From contig NHEP01000200.1 of assembly GCA_002171515.1 (NCBI GenBank), positions 1-33,289 of the forward strand: a stretch of 33,289 nt of DNA. The letters are read 5' to 3'. Below, in pieces: positions 24,199-32,803 of this stretch. Source of the DNA: a bacterium TMED88. GTDB lineage: Bacteria; Myxococcota_A; UBA9160; UBA4427. The translations under genes and the position numbers were made by a program. The stretch's first letter is position 1. Every line of letters starts with the position of its first letter. The notes beneath the pieces were generated by a model. The model was not told the DNA's origin. It was given only the letters and a program-made list of their open reading frames with translations, and made no database searches.

Positions 24199-24236
24199 CG
24201 GGTTCCGAGGCCGCTTTTCGGCGGCTCCGGAACCCG
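24199..24236. terminator. Long GC-rich hairpin between convergent genes
   Basis: CGGGTTCCG (24199-24207) pairs exactly with CGGAACCCG (24228-24236). After one mismatch the stem continues with about six more pairs (one of them G-U), closing on a TTTT-containing loop. It lies in the 102-bp gap between the ends of the RidA-like gene (+) and the pectin-acetylesterase-like gene (-). No U-tract follows on either strand. Position and shape match the hairpins at 5571 and 16432. Confidence 0.65.
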
Positions 24237-24253
24237 AGCAGGCACGGGGATGC

Positions 24254-25405
24254 CTAATCCAGTGGCTCGAACGGAGCGACGAGATCGCGCCAGCCCCATG
24301 AGGGCTTGATCAAGGCGCGCGACCACTCGTTCAGCCGGACTCCGTCCACCTCCTGCGTGTAGAAAAGGGGACTCTGTACGGCGGTATGGGAGGCATCTTT
24401 ACTGACGATGAAGCGCTTGAAACGGAAGGGGTGACGAGCCCGCAACTCGTCGGTCTGCTCAATGATCAATTCTCGATATTCTTCCTGAGTCGGCACCCCT
24501 AGAAAGAAGCGATTCGTGCCATCGCCATCCGTCTCGTACCACCCTTCCCGAATCGTGCGATCCCGCCGCAGCCGCCAAGCGATCACGGCGGTGGCCTTCC
24601 CCAGGGCATCACAATCCTCACAGCTCTCAGGATAGAACTGGCCAAATTGCCAATCCTCGGCTCGGGCCGCGATGGCCTCGGTGGCGGCCAAATTGACCGT
24701 GATGGGTCCTGCGTCATTCAGTACGCTCAGGTTGGTCTGATTCCTCCAAAGAAACCGAACGAGGAAGGGCGCAAATCCATCGACGCCCACTCCTCCGGCG
24801 CTTGAGCCCGACAGCGTAATTTCCTTCGCGTCTGGGAAGAGCGAATGGCCGACGTCCATCGCGGCGCTTTGGTTTCGAAGGCCTCGGTGATAGCGAACCG
24901 GTCCGAGCGGGTAATTGGGGTCCTCGACATCATTGTCCCCGGAAAAAACTGAACCGTCGCAGTAGGGCATATAAACGATGGAGTAGTCGGCAAAAGGATT
25001 GTCCGGGTTGTCAAAGTCCCAGATGCCGACCCGGTCCGTGGGCGGTTCCTGATCTTCTGAAAAGGCATTGCAGAAATAGAAGTCCTGCCAGCAGGCGCCT
25101 CCGCCCTGTTCGAAGATGAGTAGTTTTTCGGGGTCTCCTTCTCGAGTAAAGGCTGAGAATTCTGTGCCCGAAATGCAGATTGGCCCCTCGCCTCCTTCTG
25201 TGTCAAAGGTGTGCTTGGTCCAGCCATCACCGACGTCAGTCGTGGAGGCCGGTTCGAACTCGCCGAGATATTTGTTGACGCCGGCTGCTTCAAGTTCAAG
25301 ATAAGCCCAGAAATCGAGGCCCGAACAGCGCGCACCGAAGAGAGCGATCGATGCAACAGCAAGGAATACAGCGAGTTGGGATTTTTGGATTGATCGGACC
25401 GACAT
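24254..25405 (-). CDS. Exported pectin acetylesterase / Notum family hydrolase
   Basis: This 383-residue protein matches the pectinacetylesterase family, which also includes the animal Wnt deacylase Notum. Landmarks are GWTKHTFDTEGGEGPICISG, the oxyanion-type KLLIFEQGGGACWQDFYFCN (GGGACW near 101-106), the conserved VYMPYCDGSVFSGD (YCDGS near 148), the nucleophile elbow GSSAGGVGVDGF (Ser202), and a candidate catalytic His in KDASHTAVQSP. Paired cysteines throughout suggest disulfides. The N terminus (MSVRSIQKSQLAVFLAVASIALFGARC) is a signal sequence; the Cys at the end is a poor lipobox because Arg precedes it. GGAGGA upstream supports the ATG at 25405. Family members deacylate polysaccharides or lipidated proteins; the bacterial substrate is unknown. 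It is 296 bp downstream of the HAD gene and probably has its own promoter there. Confidence 0.88.
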   Translation of the reverse strand: MSVRSIQKSQLAVFLAVASIALFGARCSGLDFWAYLELEAAGVNKYLGEFEPASTTDVGDGWTKHTFDTEGGEGPICISGTEFSAFTREGDPEKLLIFEQGGGACWQDFYFCNAFSEDQEPPTDRVGIWDFDNPDNPFADYSIVYMPYCDGSVFSGDNDVEDPNYPLGPVRYHRGLRNQSAAMDVGHSLFPDAKEITLSGSSAGGVGVDGFAPFLVRFLWRNQTNLSVLNDAGPITVNLAATEAIAARAEDWQFGQFYPESCEDCDALGKATAVIAWRLRRDRTIREGWYETDGDGTNRFFLGVPTQEEYRELIIEQTDELRARHPFRFKRFIVSKDASHTAVQSPLFYTQEVDGVRLNEWSRALIKPSWGWRDLVAPFEPLD

Positions 25406-25701
25406 GCTTCCTCCGGTAACTTGGCTGTGCGTTGGATTGAGCGCGTTTTTTCCGAGGACACTTTTCGAGGTCGAGAAGGAAAAGGCTTCTCGACCCACTG
25501 GCCGACGGGAAACGCGAATCGTCCAACACTACTTCGGAGAACGGCGATTCGATTTAAGTGGAAGCTTCAATTCCGAGTAAATTTCTCGAACCCAGCGCCC
25601 GATTGCGTATAAATACCCAACCCCAGGTGCGGGTTGACGTTTTTTCAATACGTAGAAAGAGCGTGATGGTAAGACCTTGGGTGGTTGATGGGTTTCCGGA
25701 T

Positions 25702-26334
25702 CTAAGCGTTCGGTTCTTCCCAATCGATCGAATCCACGAGCTGGTGAAAGCCATATCGATCGGCGGCACGCAAAAAATTTAGATGTTCGCGCTTGTCATA
25801 TTGAACGGCTTTAAATCCAAGAGAGGCAGCGGCTCGCACATTCTCCGGTAAATCGTCAACGAAAAGTGTTTCGCTTGGAACAAGGGAAAACTCGCGGGTC
25901 GCAGCCTGAAAGATGGCGGCATCGGGTTTGAGGGCGCCCACGTCATCGGAATAAATCCCACCCTGGAACTCGTTAAAGATGGGGAAGCGTTCGAAGAGAA
26001 ATGATCGATGGATCTCGTTCGTATTTGAAAGCAGGAGCATTCGGTAAGAGTTTCCCGCATGGCGGACGGTTTTCCACATGAGGTCAATGGGATCGAAAAT
26101 TTCCTGCCAGATATCTCGGAACGCCTGAGCACTGCCCCGAAAGTGAAGAAGGTCCATGCCTTCGGATATGAAGGTTGAACTATCAATTGCCCCAACTTCA
26201 AATTGATCTTTTAGGGGCCTGAGAGAACGGATGGGGTCGGGATGGCCGACTGTCTCAGAGATCAGGCGATTACGAGCTCGGTCAAAGTCGAAACTCACTA
26301 AGACGTTTCCGATGTCGAGAAGGATTGTCTTCAT
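25702..26334 (-). CDS. HAD-superfamily phosphatase, YihX-like
   Basis: This 210-residue cytoplasmic protein is a HAD subfamily IA hydrolase. Motif I is MKTILLDIGNVLVSFDF (nucleophile Asp7), where Gly stands in place of the usual second Asp, as in the DLGNV motif of the glucose-1-phosphate phosphatase YihX. Motif II is MLLLSNTNEIH, motif III is the Lys in GALKPDAAIF, and motif IV is TLFVDDLPENVRAA. The cap region (GAIDSSTFISEGMDLLHFRG) also follows the YihX pattern. YihX acts on alpha-D-glucose-1-phosphate; whether this relative has the same substrate cannot be told. The ATG at 26334 was chosen because it begins motif I directly; the frame is open further upstream to 26493 but that part is not conserved-looking. 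No strong ribosome binding site is visible. It is divergent from the 780-residue protein. Confidence 0.88.
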   Translation of the reverse strand: MKTILLDIGNVLVSFDFDRARNRLISETVGHPDPIRSLRPLKDQFEVGAIDSSTFISEGMDLLHFRGSAQAFRDIWQEIFDPIDLMWKTVRHAGNSYRMLLLSNTNEIHRSFLFERFPIFNEFQGGIYSDDVGALKPDAAIFQAATREFSLVPSETLFVDDLPENVRAAASLGFKAVQYDKREHLNFLRAADRYGFHQLVDSIDWEEPNA

Positions 26335-26711
26335 TTGTTTCGACGGTCGGGCAGTGTGTTGATTGGGCGCATATTCGCAGAAGAATGGGCTGATGCACGT
26401 CGCCATTTCGGAATCGGCGGTGCTCTGGCGTTTTCGTTCCGAAGAAAGCATAGGACTGTTCATCGGGATGTCGTGAACCGGGAGATAGGCCATCCCCAGG
26501 GCGCGATTTCGAGGTTAATTAAGTTGGTTTGTGAACCCCTTAGGGCCCCAATTGCATCATGCTGATTTTTACCGATCCTCGGTGAATGCGGCCCGGTCGA
26601 GGCGGATGATGTAAAAATTCTCCTCAGCGGGGCTTTGAGCCCGTAGACTAATGCGGTCAACCCCTCGCAGGCAGTTGTTGAGGTGGATTTTGTGAAAGGC
26701 GGGATGCTGGT
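26335..26711. other. 377-bp divergent intergenic region
   Basis: This AT-richer stretch lies between the divergent HAD and Cys-rich protein genes and should hold both promoters. It contains the palindrome TTAATTAA near 26515 and no convincing open frame. The minus-strand frames crossing it have no recognisable content. I could not assign promoter elements with confidence. Confidence 0.4.
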
Positions 26712-29054
26712 TTGGGTCTGAAGCTGGATCTTTGGAGCGGGCAAGAGACGCTCCACAGTGCGACGGCTAGGCTGCGAAGATTTTGGAAGGGTAGCCTTGA
26801 GAGTGCGTGTAGCTTTGTGGGCTTGGTTGTCCTGCTCACGCACTTCGGTTGGCAGAGCGCTGAGGCGTATGACCCGTTTGCGCCAGCGCCCGATCCGGCG
26901 GTCTGTTCACTGGACTACGTGTTGCCGGGGGATCTTCCTCAGCCGATTCCAGCAGAGGCCACGAGCTCGGATTTTATGCAATTTGCCTGGCGAAGTTTTC
27001 TGGCTTTGAATGCCCCCGAAGTCGGGGGAGAGATTTCTGTTGAAGGGGACAACCGAACGCAATGGTCGCGTTGGTCTTCCACCGCAGATCTGCTGAATCA
27101 ACGGGAGCCTGGCCCTTCGGGTTCTCGATATTACCCGCCCGCTTGTCGACGAGTGAGAGGGCACCGTCGATTTAGAGCGCTGCAGCAGGTGGGCAAGGTC
27201 GACGATTCATTCTTCGAGGCGACGACAGGAGGGCTGTCGGATGACCCCGTGATTGATCAAAATGGAAACTTTGTTCGCTACGAGATTCTCTTGAGCCCGG
27301 CTACCTACAACGAGATTGTGGAGACCCAGCTGTATAAGAGAGAAGTCTTGCTCGGTCTTACGGAGGACGTCAATCTGCAATGCGGGGACGTCACCTATGT
27401 GGGCGGAGACCCCGCGGATCCGCGGAGTGGGTCGATGGTGGTCAAGGCTGCCTGGATGGAGGCGGAGGGTCTGAGCCGGTCGGAGAAAACCGAGTACCAC
27501 ACAGAGAGACTCCTAGTCTTTAATCCGGGCTATCGAAATTCCACAGGAGAGGACACCTGTGAGCTAAAGGAAATGGCGCTCGTCGGGGCTCATGTCGGGC
27601 GGAAAACGCTTCGCCAGCCCAACTGGACGTGGGCCACTTGGGAACACCAAAACAACGCGCCGGATTGTACCGAGCAGATGCCGCTGGCTGTGAACGATGC
27701 GGGCCGCGTTGTGCCTGGAGCGTCTAAGCCGAATCAGAGCTGCCCCACAGAAGACATGGGTGAGTACGCCTTTAGCGGGGCCGAATGTCTTGATTCGGAC
27801 GCCTGTAACGCGTGTAACGCCACATTCTCAACCGGAAACGCCCCTTCAGAAGACGAGTGCGTGAATCCCTTTACGCCGGAGGGGCTTCGCTGGTGCTTGG
27901 ATCTACCGCCGTCTGCGGTAGCGGGCAAATCGCAGATTTGCCGACAAGTTCCGACGCGCTCTGGGTCGTGTACCGGGGATGCGAGAACCTTGTGTGATAC
28001 GGATGCTGACTGCAGTGTGGCAGGCGGAGTGTGCGTTGATCAGTACGAATCGGTCAATCAGTGGAATGTCGCGTGTCAAGATTTGATCAATCAGGGGGGC
28101 GGGGATTCGGTCTGGTCCCGCTATGAACTGATTGGTATTCAGTGGCTAGCAAAAAGTTTTTCTGAGTGCGCCAATGTCCAGTCCTCTGTTGTTTCGGGTG
28201 GGCGGGTCGATACTTCGTTATTGCGAGATTCGGTTCAACTCCATGGCTCTTTTGGTGAGTCCCAATATGCGCGCCCAATCCTGGGGAACACCAGCATGGA
28301 AAGCTATGAGCGTGCGAACTGTTCTGGGTGCCACGCGAAAGCGTATCTCCCAGGGGTTTGCTCGAACGATCCGGCCCAGTCCTGTGATTCCTTTCGAGAC
28401 TGCTCGGGGAAAGCAACCTGTGCTCAGTTTTCAACTGATTTCATGTATTGGCTTGCCCTCGAGGCTGCGGCCCCGCCCGACGTCCGGTTTGAGGGAGGGC
28501 GCTTCATTCCCTCTGGACCCCTTGGGCGGAGGCAGGCCTTTCGGTGGCGCTGGAGTTCAGCAAAACCGATCGAATATGTTCCTGAGCGTCGAGGCGGTGA
28601 CGACCCGCGATGTCTAGACGACCCTCGTGGAACCGTGAAAGCCGCCGTGCGGGTTTTTGACAATGCGACCGGATTGGATTCCGGAGAAATCGAACTGCCT
28701 TGTCAGCATTGGCGGGCGCTCAAAGGGGCAAAGGGGTTTCGGTATCGCGACCCGGCGGGTCTATGTGATTCGGTCCTGATTCGTAAAGGACGCCGGCTTC
28801 GAGTGCGTTGCCGCGACCCGCGTCTTCTGGACCTTGACGAATCGGGAGGGGACGGTTTCGAGACGGTTGTTCGGATCGGCCGGACGCGTTTATGCGGTCG
28901 ATTCGGACGGTCGACGGAGCAGCCCTCGCTCTTCGAAGCGGATCGTCGGTTGGGCTTGTCCGCCGACTGTCCGGTGCCTCATGGGATCTTGGGTCCAATG
29001 GATGCGCTTACGGAAGGCGTGAGCGGTCCAGAGGATGCCTTCGGTTCGCGCTGA
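26712..29054 (+). CDS. Large Cys-rich exported protein with a single CxxCH haem motif
   Basis: This 780-residue protein has a long leader (hydrophobic core SFVGLVVLLTHFGWQ, cleavage near SAEA, residue 52). Residues 60-330 contain SDFMQFAWRSFLALNAPE, SMVVKAAWME and LVGAHVGRKTLRQPNWTWATWEHQNNAPDC, the landmarks of a family of secreted cytochrome-like proteins. A Cys-rich insert (about 340-450) follows, including CTGDARTLCDTDADC and GGVCV. Then ILGNTSMESYERANCSGCHAKA carries the haem-type motif CSGCH at 537-541, with a second Cys-rich segment after it and STDFMYWLALEAA. The last 150 residues are a beta-rich domain (KGFRYRDPAGLCDSV, RLCGRFGR) seen at the end of many exported proteins in related bacteria, as far as I recall. 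The only start is a TTG at 26712 with a modest AAAGG site. Electron-transfer or oxidase-linked function is possible but unproven. Confidence 0.82.
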   Translation: MGLKLDLWSGQETLHSATARLRRFWKGSLESACSFVGLVVLLTHFGWQSAEAYDPFAPAPDPAVCSLDYVLPGDLPQPIPAEATSSDFMQFAWRSFLALNAPEVGGEISVEGDNRTQWSRWSSTADLLNQREPGPSGSRYYPPACRRVRGHRRFRALQQVGKVDDSFFEATTGGLSDDPVIDQNGNFVRYEILLSPATYNEIVETQLYKREVLLGLTEDVNLQCGDVTYVGGDPADPRSGSMVVKAAWMEAEGLSRSEKTEYHTERLLVFNPGYRNSTGEDTCELKEMALVGAHVGRKTLRQPNWTWATWEHQNNAPDCTEQMPLAVNDAGRVVPGASKPNQSCPTEDMGEYAFSGAECLDSDACNACNATFSTGNAPSEDECVNPFTPEGLRWCLDLPPSAVAGKSQICRQVPTRSGSCTGDARTLCDTDADCSVAGGVCVDQYESVNQWNVACQDLINQGGGDSVWSRYELIGIQWLAKSFSECANVQSSVVSGGRVDTSLLRDSVQLHGSFGESQYARPILGNTSMESYERANCSGCHAKAYLPGVCSNDPAQSCDSFRDCSGKATCAQFSTDFMYWLALEAAAPPDVRFEGGRFIPSGPLGRRQAFRWRWSSAKPIEYVPERRGGDDPRCLDDPRGTVKAAVRVFDNATGLDSGEIELPCQHWRALKGAKGFRYRDPAGLCDSVLIRKGRRLRVRCRDPRLLDLDESGGDGFETVVRIGRTRLCGRFGRSTEQPSLFEADRRLGLSADCPVPHGILGPMDALTEGVSGPEDAFGSR

Positions 29055-29139
29055 GAGCGTCCACGGAAAGGGGTTCGACCAGTCGGAGGTTGACTGGTTA
29101 CGCTAAGGTCGGTCTTCATCATTAGAGCGTGGAGTTTTC

Positions 29140-29685
29140 GTGGAAAAGCAAAACCGACGGTGGGCAGTTTCCGGGGCTGAAAATCGAGGCGCTTATGCTC
29201 GAACGGCAAGGGTCGTCGTTGGGGTCATCGATCGACGAAAATGTCAGCGGCCTTTGCGCGTTCTCGCCGGGCTGGGGGCAGCCATGATGATGACTCTGGG
29301 GTGCGGTACGAACCCCGATGCCGATTTTGTCGACACGGCCAACCAAATCTGCGGAGATGGCAATGCGCAGCTGGCCAAAGTGCAGGATGCACTTTCTCGA
29401 GGAGAGGGCGGTTTGACAGCGTCCCGCCAGCGCTCGTTTGTCCTGAAGGATTTTATCCCCGGGGTTGAGCGTCAACTCGAGGCGATTTGGGGACTCGAAA
29501 TGACGGCAGAAACCCGGGCCGGTGTGGCCCGAATGCAGCTGGCTGCCCAAGCCGCTCTTCAGGAGTTGAAGAGACAACCCGATCTCCTCTTCGATGCATC
29601 GGAGGACCAAAGCCTCTTTGCCGGAGTCGACCAAGCCGCTCAGGCGCTGGGCTTAAATCAATGCCGAGCGGACCCGGTTTCCTGA
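29140..29685 (+). CDS. Probable lipoprotein of unknown function
   Basis: I do not recognise this 181-residue protein. It has a long basic N terminus and then a hydrophobic stretch, VLAGLGAAMMMTLGC, ending at Cys55, which would make a lipobox (LGC). The mature part is a helical domain with FVDTANQICGDGNAQLAKVQDAL, FIPGVERQLEAIWGLEM and AAQAALQELKRQPDLLF, closing with ALGLNQCRAD; two cysteines may form a disulfide. The start is a GTG at 29140 with GGAG about six bases upstream. The n-region is unusually long for a lipoprotein, so a later TTG at the PLRVLAG segment could be the true start. It follows the Cys-rich CxxCH protein by 85 bp on the same strand and may belong to its transcript. Confidence 0.68.
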   Translation: MEKQNRRWAVSGAENRGAYARTARVVVGVIDRRKCQRPLRVLAGLGAAMMMTLGCGTNPDADFVDTANQICGDGNAQLAKVQDALSRGEGGLTASRQRSFVLKDFIPGVERQLEAIWGLEMTAETRAGVARMQLAAQAALQELKRQPDLLFDASEDQSLFAGVDQAAQALGLNQCRADPVS

Positions 29686-29726
29686 TGGAAGGTAAGCCCG
29701 CGGCGCTTCCGAGCCCACGATGCGGC

Positions 29727-30491
29727 TTAATCGATCGGGTTGGGTGGGAACTGTCCTGTGTTGGCCGAAAGTCCGCCATCGACAGGGATGCAAGCGCCCG
29801 TCACAAATGAAGCAGCCGGAGAAGCCAGAAAGTGAATGACTTCGGCGATTTCCTCGGGTTGGGCCCAGCGCTGCAAGAGCGTTTGCCTTCGTAGGCCCTC
29901 GAAGGTTTCTGGGCTTGCCTCTTCAATTCCCGCAGTCATAGTTGTCCGGGTCGGGCCGGGGCATACGCCGTTGACTCGGATACCGTGGCGAGCGAGGTCC
30001 ACCGCCGCAGCTCGCACGAAGTTCACAACCCCTCCTTTGGCGACGTTGTAGGCCCACATTCCCGGATCTCCTCCGAGGCCTGAGACGGATGCAGTCATCA
30101 CCACCGCTGCCTGGGGTGATGCACGGAGAGGCTCAAAGGCGGCCCTCAGTCCCAGGACCATCCCTCGGAGATTGACGTCCATGACTCGATCGAACCGCTC
30201 TAAGGGCAAGTGATCCAGTGTGCCCGGTGCGGTGATGCCCGCATTCAGCACAAGAACATCTAAAGAACCGAAGGAGGAGAGGGCGGTTTCGACCATGGCC
30301 TGATTGTCGGATTCGAGACGAACGTCGCCCGCATGAGGCCGGACGTTGGGCCAGCCTTCCGTCCAAGCGAGGGCCTGACTATCGATATCTTGGGCGATGA
30401 CGTTTGCGCCGCGAATGGCGAGAAGCTCAGATGTAGCGCGACCAATCCCGTGGGCGGCGCCGGTGACCACCGCGACGCCGGGATCAGACAT
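29727..30491 (-). CDS. Short-chain dehydrogenase/reductase (SDR)
   Basis: This 254-residue cytoplasmic enzyme is a classical SDR. The cofactor motif TGAAHGIG lies at residues 10-17, NAG at 83-85, the structural Asn in DVNLRG near 107, the catalytic Ser135 in TASVSGLGG, and the Tyr148-x-x-x-Lys152 pair in YNVAKGG. The PGPTRTTM loop and the C-terminal FLASPAASFVTGACIPVDGGLSAN complete the pattern. An Asp after the second strand (IAQDIDSQ) suggests a preference for NAD over NADP. The substrate is unknown. The ATG at 30491 begins the conserved fold directly, although no ribosome binding site is obvious. It is 93 bp downstream of the DUF3604 gene on the same strand, and convergent with the lipoprotein gene. 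Confidence 0.92.
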   Translation of the reverse strand: MSDPGVAVVTGAAHGIGRATSELLAIRGANVIAQDIDSQALAWTEGWPNVRPHAGDVRLESDNQAMVETALSSFGSLDVLVLNAGITAPGTLDHLPLERFDRVMDVNLRGMVLGLRAAFEPLRASPQAAVVMTASVSGLGGDPGMWAYNVAKGGVVNFVRAAAVDLARHGIRVNGVCPGPTRTTMTAGIEEASPETFEGLRRQTLLQRWAQPEEIAEVIHFLASPAASFVTGACIPVDGGLSANTGQFPPNPID

Positions 30492-30584
30492 CGCGCAAAC
30501 TCGTACGAAGAATTGGACAAAACAAGCGGGCGGTTCGGTCGGGCGAGCATGTGGAGAGCCTCGTAAGACGTCGATCGCTGGCCC

Positions 30585-32657
30585 TCAAGACGAATGACTT
30601 TCTGTTTGGGAGTACCAGATGGGAGAGGTCCAGAGTCTCTCCTGAATTGTTCTCGGCGTAGGTGGGTTCGTGCACCCCGCCGGCCGGTCCTGGCTGGGCA
30701 GTTGGTTGCATTGCCGCTGGCTCCATCGACAGGAAGGGTTCTCAAGGACTCGGGCGTAGTAAACGGCCCCACGGTCTGGGTCGAAATCGGGGTCAGACCA
30801 AACGGCGCAGAGCGTATCGGTCCCCTCGCCCCGGGGTTCGCAGGTGTCGAGGTCGACATCGGCGTTGTTAGCACCGCCCGCGACGTCAAAGACTTTTTCG
30901 TAAAATTGGCCGTCGTCTCCGAGCCACCCCTTAATGATCTGGGCGCGCTGGAGAAGGCCGCCGGGATGCCCCGGAATGCCCGTGTCCCGCATGGCGGAAA
31001 CGATGAAAGTGGGTGACGCCTCAGGGTGAGGCGGCTGGGGCAGATCGCTCCCCATCGGGACCCCAGTTGCATATCCTTGTTCGACAAGGTCGCTGCGCTG
31101 GCAGAGGTCTTTGGGGTATTGCCATCCGCCAAAGAACCGGGCCGTCATGCGAGGGCCGCTGGTGCCGAAGACTTCTCTTTTCTCGAGGGCATCGAAGAGC
31201 GAGTCCCGAGAATTCTCCTCAGCCCAGACGCCGGCCAGCCCGCCCGGGCTGGCAATGATGTTGAAGACCGCGCCAATTCCGCCGTCCGCCCGCGTTTGGA
31301 GTCTTTGCTTGATGGTGGCATCGTCCGAGCCATGCCAGCCATCGTAGCTGTATTCCTCGACGTCGCCGGGATTGGCGTTGTGGGCGTCTGTGGCCGCCAC
31401 GATGCCAAGCTTGTAGGGATTGACTCCGATCCGATCTTGCTCTCTCAATCCCTCAACCAAAACATGCCGCACGTAGTCGAGTCGCGATACGCACCCTTGC
31501 CCGGCGAGGGCGCCCCGGCCAGTGCCCTCTTCGCAGTCCTCTGTGTCGGCGGCCCGCCACTCTTCGTAGTCGCAAAACTCGTCCGGCGCGCCGACCACGC
31601 CATACATGTCGTTACGGCACTCTGAATCTCCCTTGATCTGAGAGATCTCGACCAGAGGTTCCAGTTCTGCGCGGAGCCGGGCCATGGATTGCTGTTCGGA
31701 AAGTGGACGATCACGCCCTGGCACCGTGAACATACGTCCGTTGCTGAGGTTTGAGTTGTGCGGGAGCGTGAGGGCGTCGCAACCCGTCCCTGCTTCGAGG
31801 CATTCGTCTCTGAGCTTCGACCAAAGATCGTATACGTCGGGGTAGTCGATCCAGGCAGTGGGCGTTTCGGGCACTGCATGATTTCGAAAAATCACGTTGT
31901 GGTGAACTTTTGCAAGGCCCGGTGTGGCGGTGTACTCGTAGGCATTGAAGGTTGTAAAGCGGCAATCAGAGGAGCGATCGTAGTGACGTTCCGCGGCCGC
32001 TTGTTGTTCGCGCCAAACCTGAGTCATTGCTTCTTTGCACAGTGCCAGGTCGTCACCACAAAGTTCTGGCTTTCGCGAAGGGACTTCCTGGGTTCGATCG
32101 ATGCTATTGGAAAGAGCGCCCATCCGCGCTGCGAAGCCTCCGGGTGGTCCAGGGGGTGGCGGCTTCTCACCCCGGTAGATTTGACAGCCTTCCGAGTCGT
32201 ACTTGGCCGATCCAGGACGTGTGCAGAGGTAGACTTCTCCTTGATACGACGCATGGTCCGTCAAGGCAGCAAAGTCAAGGGGCCTTTCCAGCTGGGCCGT
32301 GCGCATCGGTTGATCATCTTGTGCAGCGGGCAGCGAGATCGGGCGACCCTGAGCAAAACCATAGACATCGTCGGGTGTGCCCCGGACCTTCCACAACCAG
32401 GCATCCATTGAGAGGCTTGAGTGGACGTGAAGCTCACCCCAAAAGGGTTGCTTGAGGGGATCCCGATGGTCGCAGGGAGTGCGATCTTCGCTGTAGGCAC
32501 GACCAGAGGGTGCAAGGGCTCGTTCCGGCTCGGCGGCAGCGGGCTCGACGGGATTTTCCGCCGAGCAGGACAGAATGACCAGCCCAGTGAATGTCAGGAG
32601 CATTGCGGTGAGTTTTTGGGCGAACCGAGAATGGGATCGGTCGGAGCGTCTCAGCAT
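30585..32657 (-). CDS. DUF3604 domain lipoprotein (PHP-like metal-dependent hydrolase fold)
   Basis: This 690-residue protein has a lipoprotein signal (LTAMLLTFTGLVILSC, Cys31) and then the full DUF3604 pattern. It opens with PFWGELHVHSSLSMDAW (His77, His79, likely metal ligands), followed by LDFAALTDHASYQGEVYLC, FTTFNAYEYTATPG, KVHHNVIFRNHAVPETP, ALTLPHNSNLSNG, LVEISQIKGDSECRNDMYG, KLGIVAATDAHNANPGDVEE, and a C-terminal FGTSGPRMTARFFGGW with a beta-rich end. The His-rich sites resemble PHP-family metal centres. DUF3604 proteins are common in marine bacteria, are secreted or lipid-anchored, and have no settled function. AAAAGGTAG four bases before the ATG fixes the start at 32657. It diverges from the DUF2165 gene and is followed by the SDR gene, 93 bp on, probably in one unit. 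Confidence 0.93.
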   Translation of the reverse strand: MLRRSDRSHSRFAQKLTAMLLTFTGLVILSCSAENPVEPAAAEPERALAPSGRAYSEDRTPCDHRDPLKQPFWGELHVHSSLSMDAWLWKVRGTPDDVYGFAQGRPISLPAAQDDQPMRTAQLERPLDFAALTDHASYQGEVYLCTRPGSAKYDSEGCQIYRGEKPPPPGPPGGFAARMGALSNSIDRTQEVPSRKPELCGDDLALCKEAMTQVWREQQAAAERHYDRSSDCRFTTFNAYEYTATPGLAKVHHNVIFRNHAVPETPTAWIDYPDVYDLWSKLRDECLEAGTGCDALTLPHNSNLSNGRMFTVPGRDRPLSEQQSMARLRAELEPLVEISQIKGDSECRNDMYGVVGAPDEFCDYEEWRAADTEDCEEGTGRGALAGQGCVSRLDYVRHVLVEGLREQDRIGVNPYKLGIVAATDAHNANPGDVEEYSYDGWHGSDDATIKQRLQTRADGGIGAVFNIIASPGGLAGVWAEENSRDSLFDALEKREVFGTSGPRMTARFFGGWQYPKDLCQRSDLVEQGYATGVPMGSDLPQPPHPEASPTFIVSAMRDTGIPGHPGGLLQRAQIIKGWLGDDGQFYEKVFDVAGGANNADVDLDTCEPRGEGTDTLCAVWSDPDFDPDRGAVYYARVLENPSCRWSQRQCNQLPSQDRPAGCTNPPTPRTIQERLWTSPIWYSQTESHSS

Positions 32658-32803
32658 CAGGCTACCTTTTCTTGATAAACGAATCGGTATCGGAGGGGAC
32701 CGGCTTTGTCGGATGCGAACCCAGTGCGGTGTAGCATATGGATCGTCATCCGCGGGTTGAACGTTTCTTGAACTCACTTCGATCGACGACGGAGGATCAG
32801 ATT

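Noticed and set aside
25618-25645. CAACCC/GGGTTG hairpin followed by ACGTTTTTT on the plus strand
   Set aside because: It looks like a terminator, but no plus-strand gene ends here, both neighbours are on the minus strand, and the stem is only six pairs.
31026-31625. 199-codon plus-strand frame
   Set aside because: It is antisense to the conserved DUF3604 core and is a shadow.
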